Counted from the first letter of the stretch, positions 1-7,338 are shown. The stretch is DNA of 11,022 bases from Saprospirales bacterium (GCA_003559985.1 PWJP01000231.1:1-11022); one strand, 5' to 3'. A program made the numbers and translations. The notes: a model not told the origin generated them from the sequence alone.

Positions 1-33
1 ACCCTTTCTCTGCAGCCTGAGTTTTACTGGCAT
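1..33 (-). CDS. rpsP: 30S ribosomal protein bS16, N-terminal fragment (runs off the left edge)
   Basis: Reading the minus strand from an ATG at 33-31 gives MPVKLRLQRKG before the window ends. This matches the conserved start of bacterial bS16 (M-P-V-K-I-R-L-Q-R-x-G in many Bacteroidota). bS16 is a small protein of the 30S subunit that binds 16S rRNA and is needed for assembly. Only 11 codons are visible, so the call rests on a short but characteristic stretch. It is strengthened by the promoter-like element 70 bases upstream, which is identical over 13 bases to that of the initiator tRNA at the other end of the window. No strong Shine-Dalgarno sequence lies before the ATG, which is usual in this phylum. 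The rest of the gene, and a possible rimM neighbour, would lie outside the window. Confidence 0.82.
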   Translation of the reverse strand, partial: MPVKLRLQRKG

Positions 34-102
34 TTAAATCATTTTTTGTAGTAAGACAATACTCACACAAGCCAACCAGTGACCAGTGAGCTTTAAAGGC
101 TG

Positions 103-110
103 CAAAGGTA
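103..110 (-). promoter_or_regulatory. Bacteroidota-type -7 element of the rpsP promoter
   Basis: The minus strand reads TACCTTTG here, a perfect match to the -7 consensus TAnnTTTG of the Bacteroidota primary sigma factor. Transcription would start near position 96, giving rpsP a leader of roughly 60 bases. The -33 position, 19 bases upstream (130-133), reads TCCT instead of TTTG, so the promoter is only half consensus. The spacer contains an inverted repeat (119-131). The 13 bases ATTACCTTTGCAG (minus strand, 112-100) recur exactly at the tRNA-fMet promoter (10900-10912). Confidence 0.6.
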
Positions 111-165
111 ATACAATTCTACTTAAAGTAGGATGACTCCAAGATTTTTTTTCTAAAAGGGAGAG

Positions 166-972
166 TCAAAAATTACTCCGCTGCATTTTCTTCCACGCCA
201 ATACGCCCATCAACCCCAAATAAATGATAGTGGCCACTATCGCGTGACTCTCCGTGAGTGTAAATTGTATCTGCTCTTCGGGTGGCATCATCTCTGTAAT
301 TTGACTGTAGTAAGGGAAAGGCAAAAGGTCCTTGAATGCATTGGCGGGATAGTACAGATAAGTGTTGCCTCCAAAAATATTGTTATGAACCAGGCGGGAA
401 AAAGCAGGCTCGATAAAAGAAGCGTAAATGAAAAACAGGATAAAGCTCAATGCCAGCACCCTGAATACCAATCCAATCAACATACCTGCAAAGCCGTAGG
501 CAAATACCATAAGGAAATGAAGAAACAGGTACTTTAGCACCTCAAATATTTCAAACTGAAATTCACTTCCTGCATAAAGGCCGAGTAATAGAGTTACTAT
601 GCCAAACCAAATTGTAAGAATCAGGCAGGCCAAAGCCAAAAACTGCACCTTGGACATCAAAAATTCAGCCCTGGTCAAGCCGGTAATGAGATTTTGTCGA
701 AGTGTTTTACCACTGTACTCCAGGGTAATCATTTGCATACCCATCAACACAATAAAAAAATAGGTAATCCAATTGGCCACATATCCGGTAAGTGCCCATA
801 TTTCCGGAAACTTAAAAAGGTCAACGGGCAATTCCTCGGGAATTACTGAGGTGAGGAAAATGTGAGTGAGTAAAAGCCCGGCGGGATAAAGAACCAGGGT
901 AGCAATAAAGAATATCACCATGGTCTTGTTTCCCCGGTATTTCATCCATTCAAGTTGAAGTAAATGCTTCAT
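166..972 (-). CDS. ABC-2 type transporter permease
   Basis: This 268-residue integral membrane protein is the likely channel half of an ABC-2 exporter whose ATPase is encoded just upstream. About six hydrophobic segments are visible, at roughly residues 18-40, 63-83, 108-132, 145-168, 171-190 and 244-262. The loop after the second segment holds a charged stretch, EYSGKTLRQNLITGLTR, of the kind seen in ABC-2 permeases of the bacitracin/lantibiotic-immunity type. The reading frame stays open to a TTG at 1008, but I chose the ATG at 972 because it gives a typical amphipathic N-terminus (MKHLLQLEWMKYRGNK) and ATG is strongly preferred in these genomes. It follows the ATPase stop by 86 bases and is probably in the same operon. 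The substrate cannot be told from sequence. Confidence 0.85.
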   Translation of the reverse strand: MKHLLQLEWMKYRGNKTMVIFFIATLVLYPAGLLLTHIFLTSVIPEELPVDLFKFPEIWALTGYVANWITYFFIVLMGMQMITLEYSGKTLRQNLITGLTRAEFLMSKVQFLALACLILTIWFGIVTLLLGLYAGSEFQFEIFEVLKYLFLHFLMVFAYGFAGMLIGLVFRVLALSFILFFIYASFIEPAFSRLVHNNIFGGNTYLYYPANAFKDLLPFPYYSQITEMMPPEEQIQFTLTESHAIVATIIYLGLMGVLAWKKMQRSNF

Positions 973-1058
973 TTGTACTTTGCTTTTGAAAAAATCTAAC
1001 TGAGGCAATTCTTACAGCCTTTCTACAATCAATTCTTCGAATATGCTAATTAACTAAA

Positions 1059-1967
1059 TCAGGCCCGGGAACTGCTGGTTTTATCTTTTGCCAACATATC
1101 CATAAAGGCATCTTCCAATTTCCTTTCTTTAAAGGCGAGGGTGGAGACACTGATTCCCCGACTGTGCAAATAAGCGTTGAGATCAGTGCCATCAAAATTT
1201 TCTTCCAATTCAGTATGCACTGCTTCTCCATCGAAGTGATGGCTGACATATCCTTCAAAACCGGTAAGCACCTCCTGCAACTTTTCGGCATCCCGGTAGG
1301 CCAATAAATAGCTGTTGGTCTGTTTGAGCAATTCAGCAACAGGCCCGGAGGCAATGAGGCGTCCATTGTTCAATACCGCGGTATGAGAGCAGATTTTTTC
1401 CACTTCGGACAGTATGTGAGAGGCCATTATTATGGTCTTTCCTGTTCCCGCAATATCATTAATAAGTTTTCGCACTTCTGCTATTCCCTGTGGATCCAAT
1501 CCATTGGTGGGTTCGTCAAATATGAGCAATTCCGGATCACCGATCAGAGAACAGGCGATGGCCAGGCGCTGTCTCATTCCTAGTGAGTAGGTACTGACCC
1601 TGCTGTATATTCTACCTTTCAACCCCACCTGGTCTGCGATTTCCATCAGTCCCGTCTCCGGTACTTTCTTTATATGAGCCACAATTCGCAAATTTTCCCA
1701 CCCGCTCAGATAGGTGTAATGATTGGGAGTTTCCAATATGCTGCCCACCTTGAGTAGTGGCCTGTCATACTTACCCTCAAACCACAGGTAAGACCCCAGA
1801 TCCGGCTTTATTATTCCCAATAAAATCGACAGTGTAGTGGTTTTTCCACTTCCATTGGGTCCCAACAGACCTAAAACCTCCCCTTTTTTCAGTTCGAGGT
1901 TCAAATTTTCAAGAGCCCGCACCCGTCCGTAGTGCTTGGTGAGACCATTGGTTTTTATAATGCACAT
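1059..1967 (-). CDS. ABC-2 type transporter ATP-binding protein
   Basis: This 302-residue cytoplasmic ATPase would power the permease encoded downstream. The motifs are complete: Walker A GPNGSGKT (36-43), signature YSLGMRQR (127-134) in the LSGGQ position, Walker B LLIFDEP (147-153) with catalytic Glu152, and switch His184. The usual Q-loop glutamine appears to be replaced by Glu79 in SILETPNHYTYLSGWENL, as in the BcrA/NisF-like branch of exporters. That branch is linked to lantibiotic or bacitracin immunity and to general ABC-2 export. After the nucleotide-binding domain a C-terminal extension of about 100 residues is present, also common in this branch. The start is an ATG without a Shine-Dalgarno sequence. 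It diverges from the fused ATPase gene, with about 240 bases between starts. The exported substrate is unknown. Confidence 0.9.
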   Translation of the reverse strand: MCIIKTNGLTKHYGRVRALENLNLELKKGEVLGLLGPNGSGKTTTLSILLGIIKPDLGSYLWFEGKYDRPLLKVGSILETPNHYTYLSGWENLRIVAHIKKVPETGLMEIADQVGLKGRIYSRVSTYSLGMRQRLAIACSLIGDPELLIFDEPTNGLDPQGIAEVRKLINDIAGTGKTIIMASHILSEVEKICSHTAVLNNGRLIASGPVAELLKQTNSYLLAYRDAEKLQEVLTGFEGYVSHHFDGEAVHTELEENFDGTDLNAYLHSRGISVSTLAFKERKLEDAFMDMLAKDKTSSSRA

Positions 1968-2206
1968 ATCAACCGTTTTTCAACAAAGACCAATGTTACG
2001 ACAATTTTGAGTATTCAGCCGAATTTTTGCGACGAACGGACTCATTTTTTCCACCATTGCGGATTTATTTTAAAAATTCCCAGCCTTCGGTTTACTTCCG
2101 CAACAAATAGGATGGTTCTCAATCCCCTTAGCTCCGGTAAACTCACTCAATCCAGGATTGCGTACAAAAAAGGTATATTTGCCCTATCGATGTGAAACGA
2201 CCAGGC
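1968..2206. other. Divergent intergenic region between the two ABC loci
   Basis: This stretch of about 240 bases separates the start of the ABC-2 ATPase (minus) from the start of the fused ATPase (plus), so it must hold promoters for both directions. On the plus strand a perfect -7 element lies at 2174-2181. I find no TAnnTTTG match for the leftward gene. There are no clear hairpins and no credible small ORF. Confidence 0.5.
2174..2181 (+). promoter_or_regulatory. -7 promoter element of the fused ABC ATPase gene
   Basis: TATATTTG matches TAnnTTTG exactly. The position 19 bases upstream (2151-2154) reads TCCA, not TTTG, so only the -7 half is consensus. Transcription would begin near 2188. 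That leaves only a few bases before the GTG at 2192 but about 19 bases before the ATG at 2207, which favours the ATG as the start of translation. Confidence 0.45.
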
Positions 2207-3757
2207 ATGAGTGAATCGGACCGGGCATTGACCTTCAGGGATTTTCGAATTAAAGCGGAAAAAGGACGGGAAAAACCACTGCTGCATATCCCTTACCTGA
2301 GCTTTAAGAGAGGGGGAATTACCTCCATTATCGGAGAGAGTGGCGCGGGAAAAACTCTCACCGGTCTTTCCATAGGAGGCCTTTTGCCAAAGGGTTTGCA
2401 GGCTACAGGAGAGGTTATTGTCAGTAAAGGAGCAGGCCAATCTATCAATGTCCTGAAAGCCGGAAGCAGGGAGATGAGGGAATTGAGAATATTTCACCTT
2501 GGGTTCGTCATGCAACAACCGCTCAGTGCCTTTAATCCCGTGCTGAGGATTGGCAAACAGCTTACTGAGCGACTGGGAAAAATCCAACCTGACCGATCCA
2601 TACAGCTCAAAACACTTGAAAAACTCCTAGAATCGACCGGATTCAATGACCCGGCCAGAATACTAAACAGCTATCCACACCAGTTGTCCGGTGGACAATT
2701 GCAGCGGGTGGCATTGATTATGGCGATTTGCACCGAGCCCGACATACTTATAGCAGATGAACCCACTTCTGCACTGGATGCCAAAACAGGATCAGATGTG
2801 CTGGATCTCATGATTCGTCTGAGCCGTGAGAATAATTACAACCTCCTGCTAATCACCCACGACCTACAAATTGCCCGGGAGAAAACGGATCGGATTATAG
2901 TTCTAAAAGAGGGTGCGGTGAGATTCGATGGAAAAGCTGAAGATGCCTTAAATGCTGAAGATACCTATACTATTTCGCTGTTTAAAAAGTATGATTTATT
3001 CTACCACAGTACCATACTCCAGCCCCACATAATCAAAAATGGGAAAAGGGCCCCTATATCCTCAGCCGGGAAGGTAAGGTTGGAACAAGTCAGTTTGCAA
3101 TACAGGCAGACGGGCTTGCTTTCAAAATCCGGTGGTTACTTAGCACTGAAAAAAATCGATCTGGATTTCGAACCAGGCTGTAAGGTTGGGATTTGGGGAC
3201 CTACGGGAAGTGGGAAAAGCAGTATTGCAAAAATACTATGTGGTCTGGAAAGCCCTACAGGTGGGCGCTTGATGTTCGGAGAAAAACCCTTTATTAACGG
3301 CCTTCGAGATCCCGATTTCCCCAATATTCAAATGATTTTCCAGGATGCAGTATCTTCTTTTAATCCGGCCCGGAGTATCAAAAGGCAACTGAGTGATATA
3401 TACCTGGGGTCAAGAGCAGATGAAGAAGAACGGATTGGGGAGTTGATGGATAAATGCGGCCTGGAGGAAGAACTAATCGACCGGTTGCCTTCCCAATTGA
3501 GTGGCGGACAGGTACAGCGTTTTGCCATCATTCGCGCCTTGTTAAGTAAACCGGAGGGCATTGTTTTTGACGAATTCGTAACCACACTGGACATCCACTG
3601 GAAAATAGAGGTTATCAAACTCGTACAGATGCTGGTGCTGGATAAAGGGATCAATTGCTGGGTGGTCTCCCACGAGCGAAAGGTACTCGATCATCTCTGT
3701 GATGAAGTAATACGTATCGAGAACGGTCAGCTAGCCGGTCGGGAAATAACTGGCTGA
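2207..3757 (+). CDS. Fused two-domain oligopeptide-type ABC transporter ATPase (DppD-DppF / YejF-like)
   Basis: One 516-residue polypeptide carries two complete ABC domains. Domain 1 (about 8-260) has Walker A GESGAGKT (43-50), Q-loop Gln103 in QQPLSAFNP, signature LSGGQLQR (160-167), Walker B ILIADEP (180-186), D-loop SALD and His218. A short remnant resembling the HPY tail of peptide importers follows (DTYTISLFK, 252-260). Domain 2 (about 289-510) has Walker A GPTGSGKS (331-338), Gln379 in FQDAVSSFNP, signature LSGGQVQR (431-438), Walker B GIVFDE (451-456) and His489. The QxxxxxFNP Q-loops are characteristic of dipeptide, oligopeptide and nickel importers, as in E. coli YejF. Both catalytic glutamates (185, 456) are present, but Phe457 replaces the proline usual after the second. 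No permease or binding protein is in the window. The frame also opens at GTG 2192; ATG 2207 fits the promoter better. Confidence 0.9.
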   Translation: MSESDRALTFRDFRIKAEKGREKPLLHIPYLSFKRGGITSIIGESGAGKTLTGLSIGGLLPKGLQATGEVIVSKGAGQSINVLKAGSREMRELRIFHLGFVMQQPLSAFNPVLRIGKQLTERLGKIQPDRSIQLKTLEKLLESTGFNDPARILNSYPHQLSGGQLQRVALIMAICTEPDILIADEPTSALDAKTGSDVLDLMIRLSRENNYNLLLITHDLQIAREKTDRIIVLKEGAVRFDGKAEDALNAEDTYTISLFKKYDLFYHSTILQPHIIKNGKRAPISSAGKVRLEQVSLQYRQTGLLSKSGGYLALKKIDLDFEPGCKVGIWGPTGSGKSSIAKILCGLESPTGGRLMFGEKPFINGLRDPDFPNIQMIFQDAVSSFNPARSIKRQLSDIYLGSRADEEERIGELMDKCGLEEELIDRLPSQLSGGQVQRFAIIRALLSKPEGIVFDEFVTTLDIHWKIEVIKLVQMLVLDKGINCWVVSHERKVLDHLCDEVIRIENGQLAGREITG

Positions 3758-4518
3758 CCTTTGGTGCATTTGAATATCTTTTCCCGGGCGCCATCCCCCA
3801 ATGCGTATTTTAGCTGAATTTCGGGGGAGAATTTTTCCCTGTAATCTATCTCCTCCACGGAAAAACCACCCTTTTCAAGCCGGGAACTAAAATCCAGGCC
3901 GTGAAGTCTTTGCAAATCAACCTCACCGTAATTCTGCAATCGCTCCTCCACTGTTTTAATAGCCGGATCTTCAAAAGTATACACCCTGTCACTCAATAGT
4001 GTCATCACAATAGCAAGTCCACCAGGTTTTATTACCCTGTACATTTCATTTACTGCTGCAGCCTCGTCTTTCACATGACCGAGTACATGCGAGCAAACAA
4101 TCAAATCAAAATATTCGTCCTCAAAGGGAATGGACTCGATGTCGATTACATTTCCTGCAAAAGCAGGGTTTATATCGGCATCCACATATTCCACCCCTGG
4201 TATTTTGGATAGTTTTTTTACCAGGGCTTTTTCCGGCGCAAAGTGAAGTATCTTAAGACCATTTTTATCGAAAACACCCAATTCCCTATTGAGAAAAAGA
4301 TCCAGTACCCTGGTCCGCTCGAGCGACATGCAACTGGGGCATTGTGCGTTGGGACGATAAATGTGTCCTTTAGGAATAAACTTTCTGAATGACCTGTTGC
4401 AACAATTACAGGAAAATCGGTTTCCGAAGTACAATGGTGCAGTTAATCTCATCACGGCCTCTCTCAGAGAAATTCTCCGCGATTCCGGTACTAAGTATTT
4501 ATAGATTCTTTTGATCAA
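3727..4518 (-). CDS. Zinc-ribbon class I SAM-dependent methyltransferase
   Basis: This 263-residue protein has an N-terminal metal-binding knuckle pair, Cys37-x2-Cys40 and Cys60-x2-Cys63, followed by LERTR and a Rossmann methyltransferase fold. Strand 1 reads ILHFAPE (90-96) rather than the usual glycine-rich loop; that HFAPE form is typical of a family often encoded near surface-polysaccharide genes. Asp113/Asp115 end strand 2, and SIPFEDEYFDLIVCSHVL (129-146) plus RVIKPGG (161-167) are classic Methyltransf_11 motifs. The acidic residue usual in HVLEHV is Gly147 here. The only in-frame start giving the full N-terminus is TTG at 4518; the first ATG (4452) would remove 22 residues that resemble the family's N-terminus. 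Its end overlaps the fused ATPase by 31 bases, tail to tail. The methylated substrate is unknown. Confidence 0.82.
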   Translation of the reverse strand: MIKRIYKYLVPESRRISLREAVMRLTAPLYFGNRFSCNCCNRSFRKFIPKGHIYRPNAQCPSCMSLERTRVLDLFLNRELGVFDKNGLKILHFAPEKALVKKLSKIPGVEYVDADINPAFAGNVIDIESIPFEDEYFDLIVCSHVLGHVKDEAAAVNEMYRVIKPGGLAIVMTLLSDRVYTFEDPAIKTVEERLQNYGEVDLQRLHGLDFSSRLEKGGFSVEEIDYREKFSPEIQLKYALGDGAREKIFKCTKGQPVISRPAS

Positions 4519-4620
4519 AACCAGTCCATTATTATAGGGTAACCATTACTTTCCCCGAAAAAAACGATCGTTAATTAAAAACGCCTATTTCTTATCCCAG
4601 TGTTTTCAATCTCAAAGCTT

Positions 4621-6096
4621 TTAATCCTTTGGTTTAGAAATCATCCACAGTCCGAGAAACGTCAGCAACCCATTCACTGCAAGGATAAGGAATCCAAATT
4701 CAAAGCCCCACAGCAATTCCGCCCTGAAATAGTGGATCAAAAAGGAGAGTATGGGAGCGGCGAGACAAATATACACCACCCATTTGTCTATGATCTTTCG
4801 ATTGGTAAACAAGCCAAAGGTAAACAGTCCCAACAGTGGTCCATAGGTGTATCCTGCCGCGATAAATAAACCGTTGATTACCGCTTCGTTATTGAGGGAG
4901 TGAAACAAAATAATAATACCCAGGAGTAAGAGACTAAGTCCAATGTGCACAACGAATCGCTTCCTTTTGACATCAGGCCCATTATCGCTGGTTTTAAACC
5001 CGAGAAAATCAACACAAAAAGCAGTGGTGAGCGCAGTCAGTCCCGAATCTGCAGAACTGTATGCAGCTGCTATCAGACCGAGGATAAACAAAATACCCAC
5101 CGCGGGTGGAAGGTATTCGATAGCGAGCATGGGATACAGTTCATCGGTTCGCTCGGGTATGGCAACCCCCAGTTCGGCTGCGTAAATGTAGAGCATGGCG
5201 CCCAGCGTTAAAAAAAGCAGGTTAGCCAGAACAAGGATGACGGTAAAGGTGTACATGTTTTTCTTGGCATCGCGCAGGGACCGGCAGGTGAGGTTTTTTT
5301 GCATCATGTCCTGATCAAGCCCGGTCATTACAATAGTTATCAGCGCGCCACTGAAAAACTGTTTGAAAAAGATGTTGGGATCCGCCCATCCTCCTTCGAA
5401 AAAGAACATCTGACCGTATCCACTGTCCCGGATCTCATTGGGAATATCGGTCAGGCTGAAGCTCATCTCTTCAGTTATGCTGTAAACGGTAAAAAGGACT
5501 GCCAAAAGAATACAGAGTGTTTGAAGTGTATCGGTATAAACAATGGTTTTAATCCCCCCCCGGAAAGTATAAACGTAGATCAGCAAGATGGTAAAAACCA
5601 CCGTCCAGAAGAAATTGATCCCAAAGGGCATTAATACAAATTGATGGAGCACAATCGCCACCAGGAATAAGCGGAAAGCAGAACCTATGGAACGCGAGAG
5701 CAAAAAGAATGCAGAACCGGTTTTGTAGGAAACCGGTCCAAATCGCTGACCCAAATAGCCGTAAATGGTGGTGAGTTGAAGCCGGTAATACAGCGGAAGT
5801 AAAATCTGAGCAATTACCACATACCCCAGTATATATCCAAAAACCAGTTGCATGTAGGATAAAGCCTGATTAAGCCCATCACCACCCACCACTCCGGGAA
5901 TGGAGATAAAGGTTACTCCAGAGAGCGTGGCCCCAATCATCCCAAAGGCAACTACAAACCAGGGTGAATTTCTATTTGCGAGAAAGAAGGTGGAATTGTC
6001 GGCTTTTTTTCCCGTAAAGTAGGATACGATCAAAAGCAAAACGAAATAGGCCCCAACGAGCCCCAGCACCAAAATGGGATTCAAGCCACCGCCCAT
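4621..6096 (-). CDS. Sodium:solute symporter family protein (SSS/SSF)
   Basis: This 491-residue inner-membrane protein should import a small solute driven by the sodium gradient. It has about 13 hydrophobic segments, the first at roughly 7-27 and the last at 467-487. Family marks are present: GATLSGVTFISIPG (55-68) in the broken first core helix, TFRGGIKTIVYTDTLQ (177-192), DQDMMQKNL (261-269) and YSSADSGLTALTTAF (346-360). The last contains the Ser/Thr residues expected at the Na2 sodium site. The length is usual for the family. The start is ATG with no clear Shine-Dalgarno. It lies 90 bases downstream of the ArsC-fold gene and 102 bases upstream of the methyltransferase. An eight-G run encodes Arg179-Gly181. 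Sugars, amino acids and organic acids are all possible substrates; sequence alone does not decide. Confidence 0.92.
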   Translation of the reverse strand: MGGGLNPILVLGLVGAYFVLLLIVSYFTGKKADNSTFFLANRNSPWFVVAFGMIGATLSGVTFISIPGVVGGDGLNQALSYMQLVFGYILGYVVIAQILLPLYYRLQLTTIYGYLGQRFGPVSYKTGSAFFLLSRSIGSAFRLFLVAIVLHQFVLMPFGINFFWTVVFTILLIYVYTFRGGIKTIVYTDTLQTLCILLAVLFTVYSITEEMSFSLTDIPNEIRDSGYGQMFFFEGGWADPNIFFKQFFSGALITIVMTGLDQDMMQKNLTCRSLRDAKKNMYTFTVILVLANLLFLTLGAMLYIYAAELGVAIPERTDELYPMLAIEYLPPAVGILFILGLIAAAYSSADSGLTALTTAFCVDFLGFKTSDNGPDVKRKRFVVHIGLSLLLLGIIILFHSLNNEAVINGLFIAAGYTYGPLLGLFTFGLFTNRKIIDKWVVYICLAAPILSFLIHYFRAELLWGFEFGFLILAVNGLLTFLGLWMISKPKD

Positions 6097-6186
6097 TTGT
6101 TAAAGATTGTGTGATGAATCAATCCGGCTTGCATGCCTGCCAGGTTGAAGGGAGTTAGACTACAGAATAAAGGCAATATTAATCCT

Positions 6187-6573
6187 TTAGTGATATTTGT
6201 CAGTATTAGAAGGGCTCACCAACTTTAGAATAGCGGTCGGGGTGTGACAAAATACTGCCTGATTACCCCTAATAGCAATTGGGTATTTAATCAAATCAGG
6301 ATTTCTCTTCAATACATAAAGCCATCCTTCATCATCAAAGTCTTTACCCCTGATTTCTTTTTGATAATAGGGCTTTGATTTGTCAAGCATTTCTTTAGGA
6401 TGCATATCCAACATCTCCACGATGCCGCGCCAATAGGTCTCAGTGGCCGGCGCATCCTTAAAGGAATACAATATTACATTGTGACTCAAACTCCTGGCAT
6501 AAGCAGCCGTCATTTTTCCACTGCTCGTCTCAGGATTGTAGTATAAAACGATTTCCCTCTTGTGTGACTTCAT
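6187..6573 (-). CDS. ArsC/Spx-like thioredoxin-fold protein lacking the catalytic cysteine
   Basis: This 128-residue cytoplasmic protein has the layout of the ArsC/Spx family: a first strand ending in YYNPETSSGKM (11-21), a helix, and a late strand plus loop KYPIAIRGNQAVFCHTP (96-112) equivalent to the family's PIVVKGxxAVIGRP segment. In arsenate reductases the first loop reads NPxCSxSR with the nucleophilic cysteine; here that position is Thr16 and the arginine is Lys20. The only cysteine is Cys109, in the opposite loop. Arsenate reduction is therefore unlikely, and a binding or regulatory role is more plausible, though this is inference. The gene sits 75 bases downstream of upp and 90 bases upstream of the symporter, probably in one transcript. 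Length is close to the usual 110-130 residues. Confidence 0.75.
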   Translation of the reverse strand: MKSHKREIVLYYNPETSSGKMTAAYARSLSHNVILYSFKDAPATETYWRGIVEMLDMHPKEMLDKSKPYYQKEIRGKDFDDEGWLYVLKRNPDLIKYPIAIRGNQAVFCHTPTAILKLVSPSNTDKYH

Positions 6574-6648
6574 CTGTAGTTGGTTTTCTTATGGCGAAGA
6601 TAATGACAAAATTTTTAATAATGGTTCTATTCTATAAAATTCGCAGAC

Positions 6649-7299
6649 TCACTCTTGCAATTTCTCTCCAAATGATAAATCCCCTGCATCTCCCAGTCCG
6701 GGAACGATATACGACCTGGCAGTGAGCTCTTCGTCCAAAGCACAAGTCCAGATTATGGCTTTGGAGTGATACCTCCGAATGTACTTCACACCATCAGTCG
6801 AAGAAATAACAGTCGCAATGTGTACTTTGGAAGGTTTGCCGTAGTTTTCGAGATATTCCAGAGTTTTGTGGAGTGAGGCCCCGGTTGCCAACATGGCATC
6901 ACAGAGTATCAATACCCTGCCCTCCAAATCGGGACAGGTCAAATACTGGAGGTCGATTTCAAAGGTACCGTCTTTGTGGTGCTTCCGATATGCCGAAACA
7001 AAAGCATTGTCGGCCTTGTCAAAAACATCCAAGAATCCCTGATGAAATGGGAGGCCAGCCCGCATTACGGAGGCTATTACCACATCCTGATCCATCACCT
7101 GACATTCAGCGACACCCAGTGGAGTTTCAACTTCTTGCTTCCGGTAATTCAGAGTTTTGCTGATTTCGTAAGCAATCATTTGGCCGCAGCGATTGATGTT
7201 ACTCCTGAATCTAAGTCTGTCTTTTTGCTTCTCTGCATCCCGCATCTCAGCTACATAATCATTGAGAATGGATGCACTTTTTGAAAGGTCTTTTAGCAT
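6649..7299 (-). CDS. upp: Uracil phosphoribosyltransferase
   Basis: The 216-residue enzyme joins uracil and PRPP to give UMP and pyrophosphate, the main uracil-salvage step in the cytoplasm. The PRPP-binding loop is LILCDAMLATGAS (130-142), a variant of the canonical DPMLATGGS. The uracil-binding C-terminal signature YIVPGLGDAGDLSFGEK (197-213) is essentially intact. SVMRAGLPF (77-85) corresponds to the conserved RAGL segment. Length is close to the roughly 210 residues typical of the family. It begins with ATG 39 bases after the deacetylase-like gene and is probably co-transcribed with it. No pyrR or uraA neighbour and no leader attenuator are visible. Confidence 0.95.
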   Translation of the reverse strand: MLKDLSKSASILNDYVAEMRDAEKQKDRLRFRSNINRCGQMIAYEISKTLNYRKQEVETPLGVAECQVMDQDVVIASVMRAGLPFHQGFLDVFDKADNAFVSAYRKHHKDGTFEIDLQYLTCPDLEGRVLILCDAMLATGASLHKTLEYLENYGKPSKVHIATVISSTDGVKYIRRYHSKAIIWTCALDEELTARSYIVPGLGDAGDLSFGEKLQE

Positions 7300-7338
7300 A
7301 TTATTTCATGGTTTATTGAAAAACAATCACTACTTCAT

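Noticed and set aside
134..168. TGACTC...GAGTCA inverted repeat flanking a T tract after the permease gene
   Set aside because: Considered as the terminator of the ABC-2 operon. The stem is only six base pairs with a loop over 20 bases, and the T tract is in the loop rather than after the stem.
1046..1366. 106-codon minus-strand open frame
   Set aside because: It lies wholly inside the region of the ABC-2 ATPase C-terminus in another frame, its composition is not protein-like, and the ATPase frame is unambiguous.
2147..2587. 146-codon minus-strand open frame
   Set aside because: It is antisense to the Walker A region of the fused ABC ATPase and resembles no protein; it is a shadow of the real gene.
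4563..4572. Palindrome AACGATCGTT followed by TTAATTAA, between the symporter and methyltransferase genes
   Set aside because: Considered as a terminator or operator. The stem is too short and has no T tract in the right orientation, and it sits in AT-rich sequence where short palindromes are common.
5299..5634. 111-codon plus-strand open frame
   Set aside because: It is antisense to conserved transmembrane segments of the sodium:solute symporter; no start context or recognisable domain.
6187..6573. Annotation as a functional arsenate reductase
   Set aside because: The catalytic cysteine and the adjacent arginine of the active-site loop are absent, and no other arsenic-resistance gene is nearby.
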